From: an uncultured Clostridiaceae bacterium
Lineage (GTDB): Bacteria > Bacillota > Clostridia > Clostridiales > Oxobacteraceae
Assembly (NCBI GenBank): GCA_937900065.1
Contig: CALCDS010000182.1
Coordinates: 1 to 5,364 of the forward strand
DNA: 5,364 nt
Direction of reading: 5' to 3'
Below the pieces are notes generated by a model that saw nothing but the letters and a program-made list of their open reading frames with translations, had not been told where the DNA came from and ran no database searches. Both the position numbers and the translations under genes were made by a program. Position 1 is the first letter of the stretch; each line of letters opens with the position of its first letter. Positions 1 through 5,022 of this stretch are shown here, in pieces.

Positions 1-682
1 CTCCTCCTGAAACATTCCAGTCAAAATATTCCCATCCTTTTTCCTTGACCTCTTGAACAATTTTATTCATTATGTCTTTCCCGCCGTACTTTATGCTTAC
101 AGTATTGTTGGAACCCCCAGGGATTCTGATTATATTTGGCTCAAAACCAACAGTTTGCTTAAGAAAATTATTCAACAAACAGGCATCATTTAAAAAATTT
201 ACCGGTGAACTATAGATATTTGAGTACTGGTGCGAATAAGTATGATTCCCAAGTGTATGTCCATCCTCCACGATTCTTTTATAGGTGCTCTTCATATTTG
301 AACGTCCATTTACAAAAAATGTAGCCTTGATATCTTTTTGTTTCAATATATCAAGTATTTTTGGAGTATTTATTGATGGTCCGTCATCAAAAGTAAGATA
401 TGCGATCTTTACTTTTTTGTTTTTATATTCTTGAAGCTGGTTCTCGAGCTTTTCGTTTTTACTTTTAAAAACAGAATTATATTCTGAAAGCGTCTTAACG
501 TTTTTTTGATAAGTTTTATTTTCCTCCTTTAACTTTTTATTTTCTGCCTCAAGATTTGTGATATTGCTATTGATTGATTTAATTGCCTTATTATATTGGA
601 TATTTCTTATTAATGAAAATATCGATATAATAAAAAACGTTAAAATTACAGCTGTTTTAATTGCGGAAAGTCTATTTTTCAT
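1..682 (-). CDS. Membrane-anchored polysaccharide deacetylase (NodB domain), 3' end outside window
   Basis: The frame is open from an ATG at 682 to the window edge, giving 227 visible residues. Residues 8-25 are hydrophobic with no obvious lipobox or cleavage site, so this looks like an N-terminal membrane anchor with the rest outside the cell. Residues 34-86 form a near-perfect heptad coiled coil. The NodB homology domain then starts near residue 91: motif 1 TFDDGP (97-102, with the catalytic and metal-binding Asp pair D99/D100), motif 2 HTYSH (147-151, metal-binding His pair), motif 3 RIPGG (186-190) and a DWNVS motif (221-225). Enzymes of this family remove acetyl groups from N-acetylated sugars of peptidoglycan, chitin-like or other surface glycans using a bound divalent metal. 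All key residues seen so far are intact. The exact substrate cannot be told. The start is supported by AAAGGAG at 694-700 (11 bases away) and GGAG at 687-690 (4 bases away). The last catalytic motif (the C-terminal His) lies beyond the window. Confidence 0.93.
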   Translation of the reverse strand, partial: MKNRLSAIKTAVILTFFIISIFSLIRNIQYNKAIKSINSNITNLEAENKKLKEENKTYQKNVKTLSEYNSVFKSKNEKLENQLQEYKNKKVKIAYLTFDDGPSINTPKILDILKQKDIKATFFVNGRSNMKSTYKRIVEDGHTLGNHTYSHQYSNIYSSPVNFLNDACLLNNFLKQTVGFEPNIIRIPGGSNNTVSIKYGGKDIMNKIVQEVKEKGWEYFDWNVSGG

Positions 683-709
683 GGCACTCCATTCTCCTTT
701 TGTCACAAC

Positions 710-738
710 ATTATATGTAAGGAATGCCTGACGATAAG
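710..738 (-). promoter_or_regulatory. Possible promoter of the deacetylase gene
   Basis: On the minus strand a perfect TATAAT lies at 710-715, 27 bases before the ATG at 682, so a short leader carrying the two Shine-Dalgarno-like motifs would result. The -35 region is poor: TTATCG at a 16-base spacing (732-737) or CTTATC at 17 bases is the best available. The gene may therefore need an activator, or the -10 match may be fortuitous. Confidence 0.4.
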
Positions 739-937
739 CACTCGCTTCTCTGTAAAAGAGTATGTTTATGTTTTATATAATAAGTTATGTGCTTTAATAA
801 ATATTGGATACTTTCTTCAGCAGTTTTGCGCTGCTGATCTCTTATGAGAAACAGGCACTTCTAGTATATCTTTATATTTTTATTTTATGTAACATAATAA
901 TGCTTTGTCAAGCAGTGGCAAAAGAAGGCAGGACATT

Positions 938-962
938 GGGGACGGTTCTTCAAAAATGTAAA
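938..962 (+). repeat. Dispersed repeat, GGGGACGGTTC core with TTCAAAAATGTAAA extension (copy 1)
   Basis: The 25 bases begin GGGGACGGTTC and continue TTCAAAAATGTAAA. The same sequence occurs at 1792-1816 (24 of the 25 bases also match when the base before it is aligned) and at 4933-4957. It is preceded by CAGGACATT, a degenerate version of the CAGGAACATG that precedes the cores at 1861 and 5009. In this copy the right half of the composite unit is missing and the long hairpin follows 16 bases later. Confidence 0.85.
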
Positions 963-970
963 AAACGCAA

Positions 971-1031
971 AAAAATGAGAAGCAGTTCATTCCGGTACAG
1001 CATCTGATGATGCAGCAGAATGAACTGCTTC
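971..1031 (-). terminator. Long hairpin (copy 1), probable rho-independent terminator of the toxin-antitoxin operon
   Basis: The arms 979-992 and 1018-1031 form a perfect 14-bp stem. Within the loop GCATC (1000-1004) pairs with GATGC (1009-1013) around a TGAT tetraloop, so the structure is a hairpin on a hairpin. Read on the minus strand it begins 5 bases after the toxin stop codon and is followed by TCA and then seven T residues (971-977), as expected of an intrinsic terminator. The gap of three bases between stem and T-run, and the existence of a homologous hairpin at 1719-1774, suggest it is a dispersed repeat that now serves as a terminator. Confidence 0.7.
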
Positions 1032-1036
1032 GTTTA

Positions 1037-1357
1037 TTACAAAAGACCTCGATAGTTTCGAGCACCATAAAGAATTCTCATAATTATAATTTGTTTATCT
1101 ATTTCATTGACTAAATAAAAAACAATATAATTTTCAACTATTAGTTTACGGTAGCCTTTGGCTTTTAATGGTTCATCTAATACGAAGTTATAAGAATATG
1201 GAAAATCTTTTAGCCTTTTTATACTATATTCTATTTTTTTAAGCAAATCATTAGCAGCAGCTTCGGCAAAAAGCTTTTCTGAAATATAGATATAAATATC
1301 TTCAAGATCTTCACTTGCTTTTGTTGTGAATTTTAAGTCATAATTATTTTTTGGCAT
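1037..1357 (-). CDS. RelE/ParE-family toxin of a type II toxin-antitoxin pair
   Basis: This 106-residue basic protein has the usual length and layout of the RelE/ParE superfamily: a start strand (YDLKFTTKASEDLEDI, about 6-21), two helices rich in charged residues (to about 50), the FPYSYN turn (52-57), then a C-terminal beta sheet with conserved positions R70, the YIVFYLV strand (77-83) and the ending MRILYGARNYRGLL (93-106). RelE members cut mRNA on the ribosome and ParE members poison gyrase. The sequence does not decide between them, although the ending RILYGxRxY is typical of the many Firmicute ParE/RelE-like toxins. The ATG at 1357 has AAGGA at 1363-1367, 5 bases upstream and inside the antitoxin gene. 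The gene overlaps the antitoxin by 14 bases, which implies translational coupling. It ends just before a probable terminator. No truncation is seen. Confidence 0.9.
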   Translation of the reverse strand: MPKNNYDLKFTTKASEDLEDIYIYISEKLFAEAAANDLLKKIEYSIKRLKDFPYSYNFVLDEPLKAKGYRKLIVENYIVFYLVNEIDKQIIIMRILYGARNYRGLL

Positions 1358-1610
1358 ATTTGTCCTTCAACCTTTTAAAAACGTTTTCGCCATCAAGTAA
1401 GGGAGTGCCTTGATTAATTTCATTTTCAGCTTCTGTGAGCTTTTTATATACCTCAACTAAAGCAAATTGACGCTCGTAGGTTTCAATACTCATTACTACT
1501 AGATCGCCATAACCATTTTTAGTTATAAATATTGGCTCTTCTTGTGTATGACATAATTCTGAAATTTCGTTTGTATTCCTTAAATCTGTAATAGGTCTAA
1601 TCTGTGGCAT
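1344..1610 (-). CDS. Phd/YefM-family antitoxin
   Basis: This is an 88-residue protein. The N-terminal part, about residues 1-50, matches the Phd/YefM fold: MPQIRPITDLRN, then a helix (ISELCH), then EEPIFITKNGYGDLVVMSIETYE, the characteristic strand-turn-strand ending in the SxExYE helix. This part dimerises and binds the operon's operator. The C-terminal part (about 51-88) is charged and probably disordered until it wraps around and neutralises the toxin coded immediately downstream. The start at 1610 is well supported by AGGAGGTG at 1618-1625 with 7 bases of spacing. Being first in the operon and overlapping the toxin by 14 bases is the standard arrangement that keeps antitoxin ahead of toxin. 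Autoregulation is expected, and the promoter contains palindromic sequence suitable as an operator. Confidence 0.92.
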   Translation of the reverse strand: MPQIRPITDLRNTNEISELCHTQEEPIFITKNGYGDLVVMSIETYERQFALVEVYKKLTEAENEINQGTPLLDGENVFKRLKDKYAKK

Positions 1611-1617
1611 ATAGTTT

Positions 1618-1663
1618 CACCTCCTATGTACAGAATTATATCATGATAATGTACATTTTTCAA
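1618..1663 (-). promoter_or_regulatory. Toxin-antitoxin promoter with palindromic operator-like sites
   Basis: On the minus strand the -35 hexamer TTGAAA (1658-1663) and the -10 TATAAT (1635-1640) are 17 bases apart, and TGA directly before the -10 makes it an extended -10 element. Two copies of the palindrome TGTACA (1627-1632 and 1650-1655, 23 bases apart) flank the -10, and the 10-bp palindrome TATCATGATA (1639-1648) overlaps it. These would be suitable sites for the Phd/YefM-type repressor; that they bind it is inference. The Shine-Dalgarno AGGAGGTG at 1618-1625 begins just downstream, so the leader is only about 18 bases. Confidence 0.82.
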
Positions 1664-1717
1664 ACAAATTAAAGTATACAATTCAATTTGCCGAGTTCAG
1701 AGTGCTGATATATCATA

Positions 1718-1775
1718 CGAAACAGCCCATTTCGGCACAGCATCTGCAATGTGTATATTGAAACGAGCTGTTTCG
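1718..1775. repeat. Long hairpin (copy 2), homologous to the hairpin at 979-1031
   Basis: CGAAACAGC (1718-1726) pairs with GCTGTTTCG (1767-1775), continued after a short internal loop by TTTC/GAAA (1730-1733 with 1760-1763). The left arm and loop align with copy 1 over 28 bases (1719-1746 against 979-1006) with five differences, all transitions, including the shared CAGCATCTG. The right ends share CTGyTTCGTTTAT. At two stem positions both partners have changed together (982/1028 G-C to 1722/1771 A-T; 986/1024 T-A to 1726/1767 C-G). There is no T-run on either side, so it is not a convincing terminator. Confidence 0.8.
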
Positions 1776-1790
1776 TTTATCCATAGATCT

Positions 1791-1874
1791 AGGGACGGTT
1801 CTTCAAAAATGTAAATCAAACCGGTTACAAGAGCGATTTGGCAGTATGGAACAGGAACATGGGGGACGGTTCAT
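1791..1874 (+). repeat. Composite dispersed repeat with a GGGACGGTTC core at each end (copies 2 and 3)
   Basis: The left core GGGACGGTTC at 1792 carries the TTCAAAAATGTAAAT extension. The right core GGGGGACGGTTCAT starts at 1861 and is preceded by AACAGGAACAT. The unit at 4933-5022 has the same two ends in the same order and orientation, with the cores 71 bp apart here and 77 bp apart there. The middle parts are largely different. The right core contains the stop codon of the DedA gene (minus strand TGA at 1871-1873). Confidence 0.82.
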
Positions 1875-2509
1875 TCTTCGTCGGACCCATGCTCTGAGTT
1901 TTGTGAAAATCTTTTTTTATAAAAAACCATTGCCAAAATTGCAGCTAAAATGCAGATAACAATAAGAGTGATCATGGAATAGGTACCTATATAACCAACA
2001 ATTTTTTGCCATCCTTTACCTGCAAAAACACCCAGATATACCAGAACGATGTTCCAGATGCAAGTCCCTGCACTAGTAAGTATAAGGAAGCTTATCATGC
2101 TCATGCGGGCTATACCGGCAGGGATGGAAATTAGGCTGCGCACAATGGGAATAAAACGGCAGAAGAAAACAGCCGGTTTTCCCTTTTTGGAGAACCAGTT
2201 TGTTGCTCTGGAAACATCCTCTTTTTTGAAATGGAGCATCTTTCCCCATTTACCTTCCAGCCATCGCTCAAGCTTTTCGGGAGTAAGCCATCTGCCGACC
2301 CCATAAAGTACAATTGCTCCAAAAACCGAGCCTATTGTAGCAGATAGTATGACTCCCCAAATTTTCATGGATGTATATGTGGTCATGAAGCCTCCAAAAG
2401 TTAAAATGACTTCTGAAGGAATAGGCGGAAAAATATTTTCAATCGCAATAAGCAGTGCGATCCCTGCATAGCCGAACTGATCCATAATTTGAATAATCCA
2501 ATTTTGCAT
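1871..2509 (-). CDS. DedA-family (SNARE-associated/VTT domain) integral membrane protein
   Basis: This 212-residue polytopic membrane protein carries the DedA signatures. They are an acidic motif ENIFPPIPSE (24-33), the glycine-rich GSVFGAIVLYGVGRWL segment (60-75), and FFCRFIPIVRS (115-125) with the two conserved arginines R118 and R124, followed by IPAG (129-132). Several hydrophobic segments follow, the last at about 179-197, then a charged tail. Family members include the bacterial undecaprenyl-phosphate flippases that recycle the lipid carrier for wall synthesis. Others support membrane potential or stress resistance, so the exact role here is uncertain. I place the start at 2509 because GAGGTG (2516-2521) lies 6 bases upstream. 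An in-frame ATG at 2575 would add 22 polar residues and has no ribosome binding site. The stop codon lies in a GGGGGACGGTTC repeat copy, so the extreme C-terminus may have been reset by repeat insertion. Confidence 0.92.
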   Translation of the reverse strand: MQNWIIQIMDQFGYAGIALLIAIENIFPPIPSEVILTFGGFMTTYTSMKIWGVILSATIGSVFGAIVLYGVGRWLTPEKLERWLEGKWGKMLHFKKEDVSRATNWFSKKGKPAVFFCRFIPIVRSLISIPAGIARMSMISFLILTSAGTCIWNIVLVYLGVFAGKGWQKIVGYIGTYSMITLIVICILAAILAMVFYKKRFSQNSEHGSDEE

Positions 2510-2590
2510 TTTTATCACCTCAAATATATGAGCTATCAATTTCATTGTCTGCTTTCTCGTATTATTATCCTTCATAAAGATTAAAATTGG

Positions 2591-2688
2591 ATTAGAAAAT
2601 ATATGAAAAAATACGAATAAATCTTTGAAAGGTTTTTACTCTCAAAAACTTATTCGTATAGAATCGAAAGTTCTAATCATTTTCTAAT
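2591..2688 (-). terminator. Nested inverted repeats with a probable terminator of the two-component operon
   Basis: ATACGAATAA (2611-2620) pairs with TTATTCGTAT (2650-2659). Inside it GTTTTT (2632-2637) pairs with AAAAAC (2644-2649). On the minus strand the stem runs directly into a T-run ending near 2606, as in a rho-independent terminator after the sensor kinase gene, although the stem is AT-rich. An outer pair, ATTAGAAAAT (2591-2600) with ATTTTCTAAT (2679-2688), encloses it, so alternative folds are possible. The element also lies upstream of the DedA gene and could affect its expression. Confidence 0.6.
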
Positions 2689-2691
2689 TTT

Positions 2692-2727
2692 GTATTGCTG
2701 CATTTATAAATAATTGCCAAGCAATAC
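2692..2727. repeat. Small inverted repeat just after the sensor kinase gene
   Basis: GTATTGCT (2692-2699) pairs with AGCAATAC (2720-2727) around a 20-base AT-rich loop, starting 5 bases beyond the kinase stop codon. There is no T-run on the minus-strand side, so alone it is a poor terminator. It may stabilise the 3' end of the transcript ahead of the larger structure at 2591-2688. Confidence 0.5.
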
Positions 2728-2732
2728 TATTT

Positions 2733-4130
2733 TCATTTTAAAGGCAGCAGGACATCGATGACAGTTCCTTTTCCCATGCTGCTTTTTATTGATATATTTC
2801 CATCATGAGCATCTATGATCCATTTGGCTATGGATAAACCGAGACCGCTTCCTCCTGTTTCCTTTGTTCTCGCTTCATCCACACGATAAAACCTGTTGAA
2901 TATTTTGGGTATATCCTCTTTTGGTATTCCCATCCCGTTATCTTCGATAGTGATTTTCACTCTACTGCCTTGATTTACCGAGCTTATCTTTATCTCGCCC
3001 TGCTTTGGGGTGAATTTTATGCTGTTGTCTATAAAGATTCTTAACATCTGCTTTATCATTTTACGGTCTGCATATATGGATACAAAATCATTTTGCTTGC
3101 TTGCTATTTCATGATTATCTGTTATCAGTCTGCTTTCTTTTATCACTTCATCGATTAATTCGTTAAGCGGGAAATTTTCTTTCTCCAAGCTTTGTGCGCC
3201 GCTGTCTCCTCTTGCTAAAAACAACAGCTTTTCAACCAGGGCCGCCATACCTGCCGATTCATCTTTGATCGCTGCGATTGATTCATCAAGCACCTTTTTA
3301 TCATCCTTGCCCCACCTGCTCAGCAAATCAGCATATCCTTGTATTACAGATATGGGCGTCCTCAGTTCATGAGATGCATCGGATACGAATTGCACCTGCC
3401 TTTCAAATGAATCCTGCAGCCTGTCTATCATATCGTTAAATGTGGCTGCAAGCCTTTTTAATTCGTCATCAGGTCCATTGACATCTATCCTGGTTTTCAA
3501 ATTATTGATGCTTATGCTCTGTGCGGTCTTTGTGATGTTATCTATGGGCTTGAGCATCCTTTTGCTTAAAATGAATCCTATTGCTACGGATAACAATATT
3601 CCTATTGCATTTGCAATAGCCATCAATGTAAAAAGTATTTTTAAAAAATCATATTCGTTATCCATATCCTTTATAATTTGAATGTATAGTGTATGGCCGC
3701 CCTTAGACAATTCCATATTCTCATAGGTTATATGTTTTTCATCGATCTCCATATACATTGTGCTGCCATAAGGTTCTTTAAAAGGAACATCATGTTTGAA
3801 CATTTCCGGCACATTCAAAGTATCTCCTTCACTGTCCATTATTTTCAGGTAAACATAGTCATTTGTTGAAATACCCACAAAGAAATCTTTGTCATACAAA
3901 TCATCCATAATATTATCCGATTTATTTATTTTACTTGTAAGGAGTGTGCCCATATCATTTACTTCTTTACCTGCCTCAAAGTGAAGGTAATACTTTACAC
4001 CATATAAGACCGATGCATCTAACAGAAGCAATACACATGAGAAAAGGAATGCATATATCACCGTAAGTTTTAAAGAAATTTTCGTGAATTTAAACAGATT
4101 GATCTTCATTTTTCGTTTCCTTGATAACAT
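2733..4130 (-). CDS. Sensor histidine kinase (TM-extracellular sensor-TM-HAMP-HisKA-HATPase)
   Basis: This protein has 465 residues from the ATG at 4130. A basic N-terminus is followed by a membrane segment (about 22-45), an extracellular sensor region of about 115 residues with no family I recognise, a second membrane segment (about 162-188), a HAMP linker (about 189-241) and a HisKA domain. The phosphorylated H254 is in SDASHELRTP, and the HExxT motif is intact for both kinase and phosphatase action. The HATPase domain follows with N box IDNSIKFTP (N369), G1 box DNGMGIP (397-403), F box FNRF (411-414) and G2 box GGSGLGL (426-432). All catalytic motifs are present. It should phosphorylate the regulator coded just upstream. 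The start is judged from AGGGGAG (4137-4143), 6 bases before the ATG at 4130. A TTG at 4136 in frame, or an ATG at 4109 with AAGGA, are alternatives. The gene overlaps the regulator by 41 bases, so the two are translationally coupled. Confidence 0.94.
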   Translation of the reverse strand: MLSRKRKMKINLFKFTKISLKLTVIYAFLFSCVLLLLDASVLYGVKYYLHFEAGKEVNDMGTLLTSKINKSDNIMDDLYDKDFFVGISTNDYVYLKIMDSEGDTLNVPEMFKHDVPFKEPYGSTMYMEIDEKHITYENMELSKGGHTLYIQIIKDMDNEYDFLKILFTLMAIANAIGILLSVAIGFILSKRMLKPIDNITKTAQSISINNLKTRIDVNGPDDELKRLAATFNDMIDRLQDSFERQVQFVSDASHELRTPISVIQGYADLLSRWGKDDKKVLDESIAAIKDESAGMAALVEKLLFLARGDSGAQSLEKENFPLNELIDEVIKESRLITDNHEIASKQNDFVSIYADRKMIKQMLRIFIDNSIKFTPKQGEIKISSVNQGSRVKITIEDNGMGIPKEDIPKIFNRFYRVDEARTKETGGSGLGLSIAKWIIDAHDGNISIKSSMGKGTVIDVLLPLK

Positions 4131-4797
4131 ATCCAACTCCCCTGACCGTATTTATAAGCTTGACTTCATATTCATCATCGATCTTGCTGCGCAAATACCT
4201 TATATATACATCCACCACATTGGCATCTCCCGTATAATCGAAGCCCCATACCTTTTCAAGCAGTTGGTCCCGTGTTAGCACGATGCCTTTATTATCGAGC
4301 AGGCATTCGAGAAGGTCGTATTCCCTTTTTGTAAGTTCTATGACCTTGCCGGCTCTTACAACCTGATGTGTGGCTCTATCCATGGATAAGTCACATATGC
4401 GCATCTTTTTATCATTTTTATTTGATGTATCATTCCTTCTTATGACCCTTATCCGGGCTAAAAGCTCTTCAATTGCAAAAGGTTTTGTCATATAGTCGTC
4501 CGCACCGATATCCAGTCCCATTACTTTATCCGATGTAGCATCCTTTGCAGTAAGCATTATTATAGGTACAGCGGAAAAACGTCTCACCCTTTTGCATATC
4601 TCTATCCCATTAAGGTCGGGAAGCATTATATCGAGCAGCACCAGGTCATAATCTGCACTTTCTATTTTTTTTAAACCTTCTTTTCCATTATATGAGATAT
4701 CAACGTTATATCCTTCATGCTTTAATTCAAGTTCAAGAAACCTTGCTATCTGCTTTTCATCCTCTATTATAAGAATCTTATAATCTTCCAATCTCAT
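4090..4797 (-). CDS. OmpR/PhoB-family response regulator
   Basis: This is a 235-residue two-domain regulator of normal family length. The receiver domain (about 6-120) has the acidic pair E12/D13, the phosphorylation site D56 in LLDIMLPDLNG, T83 in MLTAKD and K105 in TKPF. The winged-helix DNA-binding domain (about 130-226) has ELTKREYDLLECLL, the recognition region around DANVVDVYIRYLRSKI, and the C-terminal hairpin NTVRGVGYVI. It is phosphorylated by the overlapping downstream sensor kinase and then binds DNA, usually direct repeats near promoters. The closest well-known relatives by pattern are ArlR/PhoP-like regulators, but its targets cannot be told. I chose the ATG at 4797, with AAGGTGG at 4801-4807, because the TATAAT at 4826-4831 leaves almost no leader for the in-frame ATG at 4815, which also lacks a ribosome binding site. 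The Shine-Dalgarno spacing is short (about 3-4 bases). Confidence 0.94.
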   Translation of the reverse strand: MRLEDYKILIIEDEKQIARFLELELKHEGYNVDISYNGKEGLKKIESADYDLVLLDIMLPDLNGIEICKRVRRFSAVPIIMLTAKDATSDKVMGLDIGADDYMTKPFAIEELLARIRVIRRNDTSNKNDKKMRICDLSMDRATHQVVRAGKVIELTKREYDLLECLLDNKGIVLTRDQLLEKVWGFDYTGDANVVDVYIRYLRSKIDDEYEVKLINTVRGVGYVIKETKNEDQSV

Positions 4798-4825
4798 ATG
4801 CCACCTTGTTTTCATGATTATTTAC

Positions 4826-4854
4826 ATTATATATCAAACCGTACACAATCTACA
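4826..4854 (-). promoter_or_regulatory. Probable promoter of the two-component operon
   Basis: A perfect TATAAT lies at 4826-4831 on the minus strand, about 29 bases before the chosen start of the regulator gene. At 17-base spacing the -35 position reads TGTAGA (4849-4854), only three matches to TTGACA, so activation by a regulator, perhaps the phosphorylated product itself, is plausible. The -35 position overlaps the first unit of the 16-bp tandem repeat at 4851-4882. Confidence 0.55.
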
Positions 4855-4882
4855 GCCTAGGGGACGTACAGCCTAGGGGACG
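4851..4882. repeat. Perfect 16-bp tandem repeat containing the GGGGACG core
   Basis: TACAGCCTAGGGGACG occurs twice in a row, at 4851-4866 and 4867-4882, with no differences. The second copy continues into GGTT to give a normal GGGGACGGTT core, while the first is cut off after GGGGACG by the start of the next unit. It looks like a recent duplication of the left edge of a dispersed repeat. It lies over the -35 region of the two-component operon. Confidence 0.9.
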
Positions 4883-4919
4883 GTTAACAATTTTTTGTCA
4901 TGTTGACACAATTTACTTT
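4876..4919 (+). repeat. Dispersed repeat: GGGGACGGTT core plus AACAATTT...TGACACAAT module (copy A)
   Basis: After the core GGGGACGGTT (4876-4885) comes AACAATTT (4886-4893), then a TCAT, then TGACACAAT and a TTTACTTT-like end. The same order of blocks recurs at 5009-5052, differing by small insertions and substitutions. In this copy TGTCA and TGACA (about 4897-4908) form a short palindrome. Confidence 0.78.
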
Positions 4920-4932
4920 GCTTTGACGCTTT

Positions 4933-5022
4933 GGGGACGGTTCTTCAAAAATGTAAATTAAATAAATACTCGGAAGCTATAGAAACGGTCAAACAGGAAC
5001 GGGAACATGGGGGACGGTTCAT
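4933..5022 (+). repeat. Composite dispersed repeat, second copy of the unit at 1791-1874
   Basis: The left end is GGGGACGGTTC with the TTCAAAAATGTAAAT extension (4933-4958). The right end is AACAGGAAC, then GGGAACATG leading into GGGGGACGGTTCAT (ending near 5022). Compared with 1791-1874 both ends are nearly identical and in the same orientation. The interior differs and is about 6 bp longer, partly through a GGAAC/GGGAAC duplication before the right core. Confidence 0.82.

Larger units (their letters stand above)
683..1036. other. Intergenic region without a gene, between deacetylase and toxin genes
   Basis: No credible coding frame is present; short open frames here have no ribosome binding site and run through repeat sequence. 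From left to right it holds the deacetylase leader (683-738), an AT-rich stretch with a small hairpin (TCAGCAG at 817-823 pairing with CTGCTGA at 831-837, 7-base loop, no T-run), a GGGGACGGTTC-type repeat (938-962) and the long hairpin (979-1031). The deacetylase and the toxin-antitoxin operon are both on the minus strand, so the 971-1031 hairpin would insulate the deacetylase from the upstream operon. Confidence 0.6.
1611..1870. other. Intergenic region between DedA gene and toxin-antitoxin operon
   Basis: This region contains no gene. It is made of the antitoxin leader and promoter (1611-1663), a short AT-rich spacer, the second hairpin copy (1718-1775) and a composite repeat (1791-1874) whose right end runs into the DedA stop codon. 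No terminator with a T-run is seen after the DedA gene, so read-through towards the toxin-antitoxin operon is possible unless hairpin copy 2 acts as a stop. Confidence 0.65.

Noticed and set aside
804..1007. Plus-strand open frame of 67 codons
   Set aside because: It starts without ATG and without a ribosome binding site, has no family resemblance, and its second half is the dispersed repeat and hairpin arm.
880..1068. Minus-strand open frame of 62 codons overlapping the toxin 3' end
   Set aside because: It overlaps the toxin gene, the terminator hairpin and a repeat, and its Cys/Ser-rich translation looks like non-coding sequence.
979..1775. Integron-like attC sites flanking a toxin-antitoxin cassette
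   Set aside because: The hairpins lack the RYYYAAC/GTTRRRY core pairs of attC sites and no integrase gene is visible.
2049..2322. Open frames on both strands inside the DedA gene
   Set aside because: They are shadows in other frames of a gene with clear family motifs and have no ribosome binding sites.
2510..2575. N-terminal extension of the DedA protein from the ATG at 2575
   Set aside because: No ribosome binding site precedes it, the added residues are polar and unlike the family, and the ATG at 2509 has GAGGTG at good spacing.
2591..2727. Riboswitch upstream of the DedA gene
   Set aside because: The stacked stems are AT-rich and I recognise no conserved aptamer core; a terminator explains the inner stem more simply.
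3442..3681. Plus-strand open frame inside the sensor kinase gene
   Set aside because: It is antisense to the HAMP and second membrane segment region, and its hydrophobicity is explained by the opposite strand.
4084..4278. Plus-strand open frame across the regulator/kinase junction
   Set aside because: It is antisense to two well-supported genes and has no ribosome binding site.
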